Source of the DNA: Pseudomonadota bacterium
GTDB taxonomy: Bacteria > Pseudomonadota > Alphaproteobacteria > Rhizobiales > Beijerinckiaceae
Direction: 5' to 3'
Assembly (NCBI GenBank): GCA_028876585.1
Contig: JAGWRL010000075.1
Span: 1 to 12,915, forward strand
Length of the DNA: 12,915 nucleotides
The position numbers and the translations under genes are program-made. The notes under the pieces are model-generated. The model searched no databases, was not told the origin of the DNA, and was given only the letters and a program-made list of their open reading frames with translations. Shown piece by piece: positions 1 to 7,080 of this stretch (the first letter of the stretch is position 1; each line of letters starts with the position of its first letter).

Positions 1-76
1 CGGTTTGCGCCAGCGCCGGGGCGGCCGTCAAGGCGGCCGCCAGCGCGGCCCAGGCCCATGAATTGCGCGACGACAC
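1..76 (-). CDS. N-terminus of a secreted/periplasmic protein, cut by the window edge
   Basis: Reading leftward, a GTG at 76 (or a second in-frame GTG at 88) opens a frame that continues off the left edge. Only about 25 residues are visible. They start with a short polar stretch containing an arginine, continue with a hydrophobic Ala/Leu core (WAWAALAAALTAAPALA), and end in an ALA-Q site typical of signal peptidase I. This is the architecture of a Sec signal peptide, so the product is probably periplasmic or outer-membrane. There is no ATG in the frame; it is closed upstream by a TAG near 152-154. The gene is divergent from kdsD and the two share a control region of roughly 100 bases. The mature protein is out of view, so no function is assigned. 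High-GC sequence can mimic Ala-rich signal peptides, which limits confidence. Confidence 0.42.
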   Translation of the reverse strand, partial: MSSRNSWAWAALAAALTAAPALAQT

Positions 77-166
77 CCGAAAACCCACCCCTCGCGCCGC
101 TATGCGCCGCAGCGTCGTCCCCTGGGTTAGGCGGTCATGGTTAACGCCGCGCTAATTCGCCATTCG

Positions 167-191
167 CGCGCCGCGATGTTAGAGCGGCGCG
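167..191 (+). promoter_or_regulatory. GC-only stem-loop directly abutting the kdsD start codon
   Basis: CGCGCCGC (167-174) and GCGGCGCG (184-191) are perfect 8-base complementary arms around a 9-base loop, and the ATG follows immediately at 192. The only purine-rich Shine-Dalgarno-like bases (AGAG) sit at the loop/right-arm boundary. If it forms in mRNA, this stem would restrict ribosome access and keep kdsD translation low. An in-frame TAG at 180-182 rules out an earlier start. The pairing is seen directly; a regulatory effect is inferred. Confidence 0.4.
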
Positions 192-1181
192 ATGAGCTAT
201 GATCCTTCCAAGGCGGTCCCGGCGGCGCGGCGCGCGATCGCCATCGAGCGCACCGGCCTGCTGGCGCTGGAGGAGGCGCTGAGCCTGCCCGGCGAAGATT
301 CGCTGGCGGCGGAATTGTCGCGCGCGGTCGAGACGCTGCTCGCCGCGCCCGGCCGCGTCATCGTCACCGGCATCGGCAAGAGCGGCCATATCGCGCGCAA
401 GATCGCGGCGACGCTGGCCTCCACCGGCCAGCCCGCCGCCTTCGTGCATCCGGCGGAGGCGAGCCACGGCGATCTCGGCATGGTGCAGAACGGCGACGTC
501 GTGCTGGCGTTGTCATGGTCGGGCGAGAGCGTCGAACTGGCGGCGATCCTCACCTACGCCAAGCGGTTCAAGATCCCGCTGATCGCGCTCACCTCGCAGC
601 GCGACAGCACGCTCGGCCGCCAGGCTGACATCCTGCTCTGCCTGCCGGTGGCGCAGGAGGCTTGCCCCAACGGGCTCGCGCCGACCACCTCGACCACGAT
701 GCAACTGGCGCTCGGCGACGCGCTGGCGATGGCGCTGCTGGAGGCCAAGGGCTTCACCGCGCGCGATTTCCGCGACCTGCACCCCGGCGGCAAACTCGGC
801 GCGAAACTCGCCTTCGTGCGCGACATCATGCACCGGGGCGCCGCCATTCCGCGCATCGAGGTCGGCGCGCCGCTGGCGCAGGCGATCGTCGAGATGACCT
901 CGAAGGGGTTTGGCTGCGTCGGCGTGTTTTTCGCCGACGGGACGCTGGCGGGTCTGATCACCGACGGCGACCTGCGCCGCCATTTGCGCCGCGACCTCGG
1001 GCTCGACACGCCGGTCGAATCGGTGATGACGAAGCACCCCAGGGTGATCGGACCCGACGCGCTGGTGGCGGAGGCGCTGGAGGTGATCAGCCACAAGATC
1101 TCGAATCTGCTGGTGGTGGAGGGCGGCGAAGTGGTCGGAATCGTGCATTTCCACGATCTGCTGCGGCTCGGCGCCGCCTGA
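192..1181 (+). CDS. kdsD: Arabinose-5-phosphate isomerase (KdsD/KpsF/GutQ family)
   Basis: This cytosolic enzyme interconverts D-ribulose 5-phosphate and D-arabinose 5-phosphate, the first step towards Kdo for LPS. The 329-residue product matches the family's usual length (E. coli KdsD is 328). A SIS sugar-phosphate isomerase domain (about residues 40-185) contains GIGKSGHIARK (60-70), SWSGES (108-113) and EACPNGLAPT (156-165). The HPGGKLG motif (197-203) follows, then two CBS domains (about 210-268 and 277-328) ending in HFHDLLR. Aligned from memory to E. coli KdsD, the residues reported as catalytic (Lys59, Glu111, Glu152, His193) fall at Lys63, Glu115, Glu156 and His197, all conserved. The ATG at 192 is the only possible early start because a TAG lies four codons upstream; its ribosome-binding site is weak and buried in a stem-loop. 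The gene stands alone rather than next to lpt genes, followed by tRNA-Thr. GutQ or KpsF paralogues carry out the same reaction and cannot be separated from KdsD by sequence alone. Confidence 0.96.
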   Translation: MSYDPSKAVPAARRAIAIERTGLLALEEALSLPGEDSLAAELSRAVETLLAAPGRVIVTGIGKSGHIARKIAATLASTGQPAAFVHPAEASHGDLGMVQNGDVVLALSWSGESVELAAILTYAKRFKIPLIALTSQRDSTLGRQADILLCLPVAQEACPNGLAPTTSTTMQLALGDALAMALLEAKGFTARDFRDLHPGGKLGAKLAFVRDIMHRGAAIPRIEVGAPLAQAIVEMTSKGFGCVGVFFADGTLAGLITDGDLRRHLRRDLGLDTPVESVMTKHPRVIGPDALVAEALEVISHKISNLLVVEGGEVVGIVHFHDLLRLGAA

Positions 1182-1183
1182 AG

Positions 1184-1207
1184 CGAGGGAAGGTTGCGCT
1201 TCCCTCG
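1184..1207 (+). terminator. Stem-loop after kdsD (terminator-like, no T-tract)
   Basis: CGAGGGAAG (1184-1192) and CTTCCCTCG (1199-1207) form a perfect 9-base-pair stem with a 6-base loop, two bases after the kdsD stop. No run of T follows, so it is not a textbook intrinsic terminator. It may shape or protect the kdsD mRNA 3' end, or act as a weak terminator before the tRNA gene. Confidence 0.5.
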
Positions 1208-1237
1208 AGCCTGTGGCAAAAGCCGCCGCGTTGAAGG

Positions 1238-1312
<75 letters not shown>

Positions 1313-1328
1313 TCATTTCAGCTTAGCG

Positions 1329-1354
1329 CGTCACGCCCTCAGCCCGTCACGCCC
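1329..1354. repeat. 10-base direct repeat spanning the dehydrogenase stop codon
   Basis: CGTCACGCCC occurs at 1329-1338 and again at 1345-1354. The leftward gene's stop (1339-1341) lies between the copies, and the inner copy encodes its last residues. The 16-base period suggests a small local duplication just past the gene end. It may equally be chance in GC-rich DNA; no function is proposed. Confidence 0.35.
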
Positions 1355-2400
1355 AAGGCGCGCGCCGTGGCGTTGATCGCCTCCCAGACCTCTTCCGGCA
1401 GCGGCACGCCGTTGGCCCGCCTTTGCGCGCGCGCTCGCCGTTCCGGCTCGCCGGGCGTCAGGATTTCCTGGCCGGGGATCGGCTTGGCTTGGGAAAACCA
1501 TTGCAGATATCGCGCCATGTCGGCGTCGAAGACGTGGCCCGGATCGACCCGCTTGGGATCGATGTAGAGCGAGAACATGCCGTTGGCGAAGCGGCGGTCC
1601 GGTTCGGTCGCGCCGTTGCCGGTCAAAGAACCGCCGAGCAGCTCGCAAATCAGCGCCAGCCCGGAACCTTTATGTTCGCCGAAGGCGCGGATCGCGCCCA
1701 CCCCATGCAGATGATCGCCCGGATTGTCGGCCGTCAGCGGCCCGTAGAGCAGGCTCGGATCGCCGGAAAGGGCGCCGTCCGGGCCGATCAGCGCGTCCGG
1801 CGGCAAAGGCTTGCCGCCCTGGCTGGCGACCCGGACCTTGCCTTCGGCGACCAGCGAGGTGGCGAAATCGAGGATCAGCGCCGGCGCGCCTTCGCGCGGC
1901 AGGCCGGCGCAGAACGGCGCGGTGGACAGCCGCCGTTCGAGCCCGCCGAACGGGGCGACCAGGATCGAGCCGGCCGCATTGACGAAATGGATCGAGATCA
2001 GGTCAACCGCGGCGGCCCGCTCCGCCCATTCCCCGACGCGGCCGATGTGACCGGAATTACGCAGCGACACCGCGCCCAAGCCCAGCGCGCGGGCCTTTTC
2101 GACGCCGATGTCGACCGCCTTGGGGGCCATGATCTGGCCATAGCCGAAGCGGCCGTCGAGCACCGCGAAAGCCGGCGTGTCGATCACGCTCGCCGGCGTC
2201 TGGTTGGGGATCAGTTCGCCGGTCTTGACCCAGTTGACATAGCGCGGCACGCGGATGACGCCGTGACTGTCGTGGCCGGTGAGGTTGGAATCGACCAGCG
2301 ACGCGGCGACCGCTTGCGCCTCCTCAGGCGAACTACCGGCGCTGGCGAAGATTCGGGCGCAGTAATGGGTGAGGTCATCGGCGGGAATATGCAGGGTCAT
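1339..2400 (-). CDS. Malate/L-lactate dehydrogenase family oxidoreductase (YbiC-like 2-hydroxycarboxylate dehydrogenase)
   Basis: This is a 353-residue NAD(P)-dependent oxidoreductase of the Ldh2/MDH2 family (Pfam Ldh_2), which is unrelated in fold to classical lactate dehydrogenases and interconverts 2-hydroxy-acids and 2-keto-acids. Family blocks seen in order are LTGHDSHGVIRVPRY (40-54), RNSGHIGRVGEWAERAA (114-130), VAPFGGLERRLSTAPF (148-163), LDFATSLVAEGKVRVA (177-192) and AFGEHKGSGLALICELLGG (239-257). The C-terminal pattern PGEPERRARAQR...GVPLP...W most resembles E. coli YbiC (HcxB, acting on hydroxyphenyl-lactate-type acids) rather than AllD or YiaK; this is from memory. There is no signal peptide, so it is cytosolic. 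Its ATG overlaps the livF stop (ATGA), so it is the last, translationally coupled gene of the transporter operon and probably acts on the imported substrate or a product of it. The exact substrate is unknown. Confidence 0.9.
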   Translation of the reverse strand: MTLHIPADDLTHYCARIFASAGSSPEEAQAVAASLVDSNLTGHDSHGVIRVPRYVNWVKTGELIPNQTPASVIDTPAFAVLDGRFGYGQIMAPKAVDIGVEKARALGLGAVSLRNSGHIGRVGEWAERAAAVDLISIHFVNAAGSILVAPFGGLERRLSTAPFCAGLPREGAPALILDFATSLVAEGKVRVASQGGKPLPPDALIGPDGALSGDPSLLYGPLTADNPGDHLHGVGAIRAFGEHKGSGLALICELLGGSLTGNGATEPDRRFANGMFSLYIDPKRVDPGHVFDADMARYLQWFSQAKPIPGQEILTPGEPERRARAQRRANGVPLPEEVWEAINATARALGVTG

Positions 2401-3131
2401 GTCGTCGCCTTCGTCTGGGCGCCGCCGAGGTAGGCGTCGCGGATGCTTTCGTTGCTCCACAGCGTCGCCGGATCGCCGCCGAGAACCAGCCGGCCGGTCT
2501 CCAGCACATAGCCCCAGCTCGCGACCTTCAACGCCATATTGGCGTTCTGCTCGACCAGCAACACCGTCGTGCCGCGCTTCTGGATGTCGGCGATGATGCG
2601 GAACACCGCCTGCACGATCACTGGCGCCAGACCGAGCGAAGGCTCGTCGAGCAGCAGCAGGCGCGGCTTCGCCATCAGACCGCGCGCGATCGCGACCATT
2701 TGCTGCTGGCCGCCCGACAGTGTCCAACCCAGCGCGTCGGCGAAGCCGGCGATGTCGGGAAACAGACCGAACATCTCGTCGGCCTCGCGCCGGATCGCGG
2801 CGCTGGCGGCGCTGCGGTTGGAGGCGCCGAGCATGATGTTTTCGCGCACGCTGAGGCCGGGAAAAATCCGCCGGCCCTCGGGCACATGCGCCACGCCCAT
2901 GCGCACGATCGCGCGCGGGCTGAGGCCGGCCAGCGATTCGCCATCGAGCCGGATCGTCCCCGAGCGCGGCGGCGCGAGGCCGGAAATGGCGCGCAGCGTT
3001 GTCGATTTGCCGGCGCCGTTCGAGCCGAGCAACGCGACGACCGCGCCCTCCTCGATCGAAAACGAGACGCCGCGCAAAGCTTCGATCTCGCCGTAGTTGA
3101 CGCTGATGTCGCTGACTTCGAGCAACGCCAT
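2397..3131 (-). CDS. livF: HAAT-family (Liv-type) ABC transporter ATP-binding protein LivF
   Basis: This is the second nucleotide-binding subunit of a Liv-type importer, hydrolysing ATP on the cytosolic face of the LivH/LivM permeases. The product has 244 residues, normal for LivF. Visible motifs are Walker A GSNGAGKS (36-43), the LivF-typical VPEGRRIFPGLSVREN (83-98), signature LSGGQQQM (138-145), Walker B LLLLDEPSLGLAP (158-170), and VEQN (193-196) where most ABC ATPases have the switch histidine, which is normal for LivF. The ATG at 3131 is preferred over a GTG one codon earlier because it overlaps the livG stop as TGATG and has GGGAG about 7 bases upstream. It lies between livM-livG and the dehydrogenase gene, overlapping both, so expression should be tightly coupled. 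True substrate is unknown; 'Liv' refers to the family only. Confidence 0.95.
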   Translation of the reverse strand: MALLEVSDISVNYGEIEALRGVSFSIEEGAVVALLGSNGAGKSTTLRAISGLAPPRSGTIRLDGESLAGLSPRAIVRMGVAHVPEGRRIFPGLSVRENIMLGASNRSAASAAIRREADEMFGLFPDIAGFADALGWTLSGGQQQMVAIARGLMAKPRLLLLDEPSLGLAPVIVQAVFRIIADIQKRGTTVLLVEQNANMALKVASWGYVLETGRLVLGGDPATLWSNESIRDAYLGGAQTKATT

Positions 3132-4750
3132 CACGACGCTCCCAGATAGGCGGTGACCACATCGGGTTCGCGCAGCACGTCGGCGGTCGCCCCGTCGGCG
3201 ATGCGCTTGCCGAAATTGAGCACCGTCAGATGTCGGGCGACGCCGGCGATCAGCGTCATGTCATGGTCGATGATGAGGACGGTCAGGCCCTGCGCGGCGA
3301 TGCGGTCGAGCAGATCGTGCAGCGCCTTTTTCTCCGTCAGGTTGAGCCCGGCGGCCGGCTCGTCGAGCAGCAGCACGGTGGGATTGGCGGCGAGCGCGCG
3401 CGCGATCTCGATCAGGCGCTGGTGTCCGTAGGAAAAACTCGGGATCGGTTGATGCATCCGCTCGTCGAGGCCGACGAAGGCCAAAGCCGAGCGGGCGCGG
3501 CGCAGCACCGCCTGCGCGTCGCCGCCGGTCAACCGATTGCCGTCGCGCTCGGCGCCGATGACCACGTTTTCGAGCGCCGACATCGAGCGGAACAGCCGGA
3601 TGTTCTGGAACGTGCGCGCCAGTCCCGCGACCGTGCGCTTGTGGGCGGGCAGGGCGGTGATGTCGGTCCCGTCGAGCCGGATCGCGCCGCGCGTGGAGCG
3701 ATAGAGCCCCGTCACCACGTTGAGCGTCGTGGTTTTGCCGCTGCCGTTGGGGCCGATCAGCGCGTGAACCTGACCGCGGCGAACGCGGAATTCGACGCCG
3801 TCGACCGCTTTCAGGCCGCCGAAATGCTTGGCGAGATCGTTTATCTCCAGCACGACGTCGGCGCCGGAATCGGCGGGGGCGAGCACGAGCGGCTCGGCGG
3901 CCGCGGCGGGCGGGCGCGGCGCGCGGGTGAACAGGCGGCCGATGAACCCCCAGATGCCGTCGGGCATGAAGATGACGATCAGCACCACCGCCGCGCCGTA
4001 GATGGCGAGATAAAGGCCGGGCACGCTCTTCAGGAAGCGCAGCCATTCCGGGATCAGGATCAGCAATCCGGTGCCGAGCGCCGAGCCGACCGGCGAGGCG
4101 ACGCCGCCGAGCAGCGCCATCGTCATCAGCACGATCGAATCGGCGAAGGCGAACTGGTCCGGGCTGATATAGGAAAAGCCGCCCGCGAACAGGCCGCCGC
4201 CGAGGCCGCCGAGCGCGGCGCTGAAGGCGAAGGCGGTGAGCTTGACCCTGAACACGTCGACGCCGGCCGCGCTCGCCGCCAGTTCGTTGTCGCGCACCGC
4301 GCGCATCGCCCGCCCCAGCCGCGAATCCGCCAGCCGCCAGACGAAATAGCCGCACAGCGCCATCACGCCCAGCGCCAGCGCGAGAAAGGCCCGGCTCGAC
4401 TCGAAGCCCGCCGGGCGGCCGATCGAACCGACGCCGTCCGGCCCGTGCGTGAAGCCGATCGCGTTGATCAGCACGACGGTCAGGATCTGCTGAAACGAGA
4501 TCGTGACCATCGCCAGATAATGACCGCCGAGCCGCAGGGTCGAAAGCCCGAGCGCGGCGCCCGCCGCCGCGGCCAGCGCCACGCCGAGGGCGAGGCAGAG
4601 CCAGAAGGTCAGGTGATAATCGACGGTGCCGAGCGCCACCGCATAGGCGCCGACGGCGAAGAACGCGGCCTGCGCCAGATTGATCTGGCCGCACAGGCCA
4701 AGCACGATCGACAGTCCGAACACCGCGATGGCGTAGGTGGCCGCCTGCAT
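3131..4750 (-). CDS. livMG: Fused HAAT-family permease-ATPase (LivM-LivG), probably N-terminally truncated
   Basis: This single frame joins two transporter subunits that are usually separate. From the ATG at 4750, residues 1-275 are a LivM-type permease with several membrane segments, including GLCGQINLAQAAFFAVGAYA (18-37) and the cytoplasmic loop GRAMRAVRDNELAASAAGVD (146-165). A Pro/Ala-rich linker (about 277-297) leads to a LivG-type ATPase (298-539) with Walker A GPNGSGKT (333-340), TFQNIRLF (380-387), signature-region FSYGHQR (439-445), Walker B LLLDEPAAGLN (460-470) and switch histidine in IDHDM (494-498). LivM-LivG fusions are known in alphaproteobacteria. The 4750 start lacks a clear ribosome-binding site and omits the usual first membrane helix. 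The expected start is the ATG at 4855, but an in-frame TAG separates the two. The gene's stop overlaps livF (TGATG). Domain identity is secure; whether a full-length protein is made is not. Confidence 0.9.
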   Translation of the reverse strand: MQAATYAIAVFGLSIVLGLCGQINLAQAAFFAVGAYAVALGTVDYHLTFWLCLALGVALAAAAGAALGLSTLRLGGHYLAMVTISFQQILTVVLINAIGFTHGPDGVGSIGRPAGFESSRAFLALALGVMALCGYFVWRLADSRLGRAMRAVRDNELAASAAGVDVFRVKLTAFAFSAALGGLGGGLFAGGFSYISPDQFAFADSIVLMTMALLGGVASPVGSALGTGLLILIPEWLRFLKSVPGLYLAIYGAAVVLIVIFMPDGIWGFIGRLFTRAPRPPAAAAEPLVLAPADSGADVVLEINDLAKHFGGLKAVDGVEFRVRRGQVHALIGPNGSGKTTTLNVVTGLYRSTRGAIRLDGTDITALPAHKRTVAGLARTFQNIRLFRSMSALENVVIGAERDGNRLTGGDAQAVLRRARSALAFVGLDERMHQPIPSFSYGHQRLIEIARALAANPTVLLLDEPAAGLNLTEKKALHDLLDRIAAQGLTVLIIDHDMTLIAGVARHLTVLNFGKRIADGATADVLREPDVVTAYLGAS

Positions 4751-4855
4751 GAGGATGTTGGCGACATAGCCGTCGGTCTTGACCGTCGCGGCGAGCGCGA
4801 CGGCGACGACGGCGGCGAGCGCCTAGCCGATCTGTCCCACCAACGAGCCGCGCAT
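4751..4855 (-). pseudogene. Apparent original 5' end of livM-livG, interrupted by an in-frame amber codon
   Basis: ATG at 4855 overlaps the livH stop as TGATG and follows a purine-rich site, GGAGAAGG, ending four bases upstream. It reads MRGSLVGQIG, then TAG (4823-4825, minus strand), then ALAAVVAVALAATVKT..., and reaches the internal ATG at 4750 in the same frame, exactly 35 codons on. The post-stop residues form the Ala/Val-rich first membrane segment expected at a LivM N-terminus. There is no ATG, GTG or TTG between the TAG and 4750. A single substitution (for example TTG or CAG to TAG) would explain it. A base-calling error at this position is equally possible. Confidence 0.75.
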
Positions 4856-5730
4856 CACGCCTTCTCCGCCACGCGCTCGCCGAACACGCCCTGCGGCCTG
4901 AAGGCGAGAAAGGCGATCAGCACGATGAAAGCGAAGGCGTCCTTGTACGGCACCGAAATATAGGCGGCGCCAAAAGTCTCGACGACGCCGATGGCGAAGC
5001 CGCCGATGATCGCGCCGGCGACGTCGCCGAAGCCGCCGATGATCGTCGCCGCGAAAGCCTTGAGCGCGATCGTCGAGCCCATCTGAATCGAGACGAACAG
5101 CACCGGCGCGACCAGAATGCCCGCTATGCCGCCGAGCACCGCGCTATAGACGAAGGTGAACATGATCATCAGCGCGACCGGAATGCCGAGCAGGGCGGCC
5201 ATTTCCTTGTCCTGGCTGGTCGCCTGCAACTTTTTGCCCAGCAACGTGCGCTCGAACAACCAATATTGGAAGATGACCAGCACCAGCGTCACCCCCAGGA
5301 TCACCAGATACTGGCTGTCGAGAAAAATCGGCCCGAGCTGAAAGCCCTGCGTATCCAACCAGCCGGGCAGCACCTGTGGTTGCGGGCCGTAGAGCGCCAG
5401 CACTGTGTTGGAGAGAAAGATCGACGCGCCGATGGTCGAGATCAGCACCGGCAGAAAGCCGCGATTGCGCAAGGGGTAGTAGACGAGCAGGTTGAACACC
5501 GCGCCGAGCAGCGCCATCCCGCCGATCGAGATCAGGAACGACAACGCATAGGGCAGGCCGAGATCGACCGAGAACACGACCATCAAATAGGCCGCCACCA
5601 TCGAGAATTCGCCCTGCGCGAAATTGACCACGCTGGTGGCGCGGAAGATCAGCACGAAGCCGAGCGCGACCAGCGCGTACACCGCCCCGATGCCGAAGCC
5701 GGTGAATAGCAGTTGAAGGAAGAATTCCAT
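4855..5730 (-). CDS. livH: HAAT-family (Liv-type) ABC transporter permease LivH
   Basis: This inner-membrane permease pairs with the LivM half to form the translocation path. The 291-residue product has about eight hydrophobic segments and typical LivH landmarks: an N-terminus FFLQLLFTGFGIGAVYALVA, the NFAQGEFSM block (36-44), the cytoplasmic coupling loop around GKKLQATSQDKEMAALLGIP (165-184), and FRPQGVFGERV near the C-terminus. Start choice: ATG 5730 gives the usual MEFF... beginning with AAAGAG upstream; an in-frame GTG at 5748 would add six charged residues and is less likely. The gene follows livK after a 62-base gap and overlaps livM's expected start by one base (TGATG), implying coupled synthesis of the two permeases. 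Substrate specificity cannot be read from this subunit. Confidence 0.94.
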   Translation of the reverse strand: MEFFLQLLFTGFGIGAVYALVALGFVLIFRATSVVNFAQGEFSMVAAYLMVVFSVDLGLPYALSFLISIGGMALLGAVFNLLVYYPLRNRGFLPVLISTIGASIFLSNTVLALYGPQPQVLPGWLDTQGFQLGPIFLDSQYLVILGVTLVLVIFQYWLFERTLLGKKLQATSQDKEMAALLGIPVALMIMFTFVYSAVLGGIAGILVAPVLFVSIQMGSTIALKAFAATIIGGFGDVAGAIIGGFAIGVVETFGAAYISVPYKDAFAFIVLIAFLAFRPQGVFGERVAEKA

Positions 5731-5751
5731 GTGGGGGCGCTCTTTCACGCA

Positions 5752-5781
5752 GCCGACCGGCCGCCCGCCGCCGCAGCGGCG
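5752..5781 (-). promoter_or_regulatory. GC-rich small dyads between livK and livH
   Basis: The 62-base gap between the livK stop and the livH start holds two adjacent short hairpins: GCCG/CGGC (5752-5755 with 5758-5761) and CGCCG-CAG-CGGCG (5769-5781). Such stems after a binding-protein gene often stabilise the upstream mRNA so the binding protein is made in excess. No T-tract is present. In DNA this rich in GC, stems of 4-5 bases can arise by chance. Confidence 0.3.
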
Positions 5782-5792
5782 CGTTAGCTCTC

Positions 5793-6938
5793 TCAGTCCG
5801 TGAATTCGATGTGTTTGTCGAATACGATTTTGCCCTTTTCGTTGCGCACGATGTTGTAGCCGTGCAACCCGTCGCCGAATTCGTCGAAATTATACTCGCC
5901 CTCCGCCCCCTTGTAGCCGCGCGTGGCGAGCATGGCGGCGCGCAGCTTGTCGGGCTCGGTCGAGCCGGCGCGCTTCATCGCGTCGCACAGGACGCCGATC
6001 GCGTCATAGGTCCAGGAACTATAGTTGTCGGGCTGCAATTTGGTCGCCGCGGTGTATTCGGTCGCGAACGCCTTCGCCTCGGGGCTGGAGTCGACGGCGT
6101 AATCGGCGACGCCGTAGACGCCGTATAGCGCCGCGCCGGCGAGCTTGACGGCGCCGACGTCGATCGCCGAGGGCGAACCGACCCAGGGCAGCGACACGCC
6201 GAGTTGTCGCAACTGCCGCGCGAAAATCGCCACGTCGTTGTCAAAGGTGAAATAGGAGCCAATCACGTCGGCGCCGGAGGATTTGATCGCCAGCACCACC
6301 GGCGTGAAATCCTGGTTCTGGTTGGGATAGCCCTGATCGAGCGCGACCTTGGCGCCCATCTTGGCCAGCGAGGCCGACAGCGCGTTGAAGCCGCCGGTGC
6401 CGAAAGCGTCGGTGGAATGCACGATCGCCCAGTTCTTCTTACCCAAGGTCTCCACGCCATAGGTGGCGATCACGCGGCCTGAATACGAATCGTTGGGGCG
6501 GAAGCGGATCAGCCAGGGATTGCCGAGCTTGGTCAATTTGGGATCGGTGCCGCCAAAACAGACCGGCTTGCCGGTCTTGAGAATATCGCCCGCCATCGCA
6601 TGGTTCTGCGTCGAGCGGATCGAGCCGAGAAAGGCGACGATGTCGGGCTGCGCGGCGAGCTTGGAAAAGGCCAGCACGGCGCCCGGATTGGTGGTCTGGT
6701 CGTCTTCGGTCACGAGTTCGACCTGCCGGCCCAACACGCCGCCGGCCTTGTTGACGCGATCGAGCGCGATTTTGGCGCCGGCGAGCGAATATTTTCCGCT
6801 ATCGGCGGCGGGGCCGGTGACCGGCAGCACCATGCCGATCTTGATGCTGTCGCCCGCCGCGCGGCCCGCGCGCCATAGCGAGGGGGCGGCTGCTGTCGCC
6901 GCCAGTCCCCAGTTCAAGGCGCGTCTGCTGATCTTCAC
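5793..6938 (-). CDS. livK: HAAT-family periplasmic substrate-binding protein (LivK/Peripla_BP_6 type)
   Basis: This 381-residue periplasmic binding protein delivers substrate to the LivH/LivM permeases. The start is GTG 6938, chosen because GGGAGG lies six bases upstream and an export signal then falls at the N-terminus: KISRRALNW (2-10), with a twin arginine, followed by an Ala-rich core to about residue 28, suggesting Tat export. The mature part opens IKIGMVLPVTGPAADSGK (32-49), the classic LivJ/LivK-like start, and continues with AGAKIALDRVNKAGGVLGR (54-71), FLGSIRSTQNHAMAG (103-117) and SYFTFDNDVAIFARQLRQLG (228-247). It is first in the operon, ahead of livH. The family binds amino acids, amides, urea, aromatic acids and other small solutes. 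Given the neighbouring hydratase and hydroxyacid dehydrogenase, an organic or aromatic acid is plausible, but this is inference. Confidence 0.93.
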   Translation of the reverse strand: MKISRRALNWGLAATAAAPSLWRAGRAAGDSIKIGMVLPVTGPAADSGKYSLAGAKIALDRVNKAGGVLGRQVELVTEDDQTTNPGAVLAFSKLAAQPDIVAFLGSIRSTQNHAMAGDILKTGKPVCFGGTDPKLTKLGNPWLIRFRPNDSYSGRVIATYGVETLGKKNWAIVHSTDAFGTGGFNALSASLAKMGAKVALDQGYPNQNQDFTPVVLAIKSSGADVIGSYFTFDNDVAIFARQLRQLGVSLPWVGSPSAIDVGAVKLAGAALYGVYGVADYAVDSSPEAKAFATEYTAATKLQPDNYSSWTYDAIGVLCDAMKRAGSTEPDKLRAAMLATRGYKGAEGEYNFDEFGDGLHGYNIVRNEKGKIVFDKHIEFTD

Positions 6939-7080
6939 GGCGTCCTCCCGATCGTCGCCCCGGCCCGATCGATCGGATTCTCGCGACTTCGGAAACGAAA
7001 TTGACCCAGCGAGCGCCGCTTGGCAAGTCCATCGCAAGCGCAGGCGCTATTGCCGCATCAGAGATGCGCTCGTATTCGCT
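6939..7080 (-). promoter_or_regulatory. livK upstream region with a 12-base palindrome
   Basis: This 142-base gap lies between the hydratase stop and livK. It contains a perfect palindrome CCGATCGATCGG (6965-6976), 27 bases before the livK start, in a position suited to a repressor site in the 5' leader. The livK Shine-Dalgarno GGGAGG is at its left end. No clear -35/-10 pair was found: TTGCCA with 17-base spacing leads to a poor -10. Whether livK has its own promoter or is read through from the hydratase gene is undecided. Confidence 0.35.

Noticed and set aside
1339..3162. A 607-residue leftward frame that seems to extend the dehydrogenase N-terminally through the livF region
   Set aside because: The extra residues are an out-of-frame, Arg-rich reading of livF. 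The ATGA overlap at 2397-2400 and the normal family length support the start at 2400.
3230..4963. A 577-residue rightward frame antisense to livM-livG and livH
   Set aside because: Its Arg/Asp/His/Gln-rich composition is that of an antisense shadow of GC-rich coding sequence; the leftward frame has full LivM/LivG motifs.
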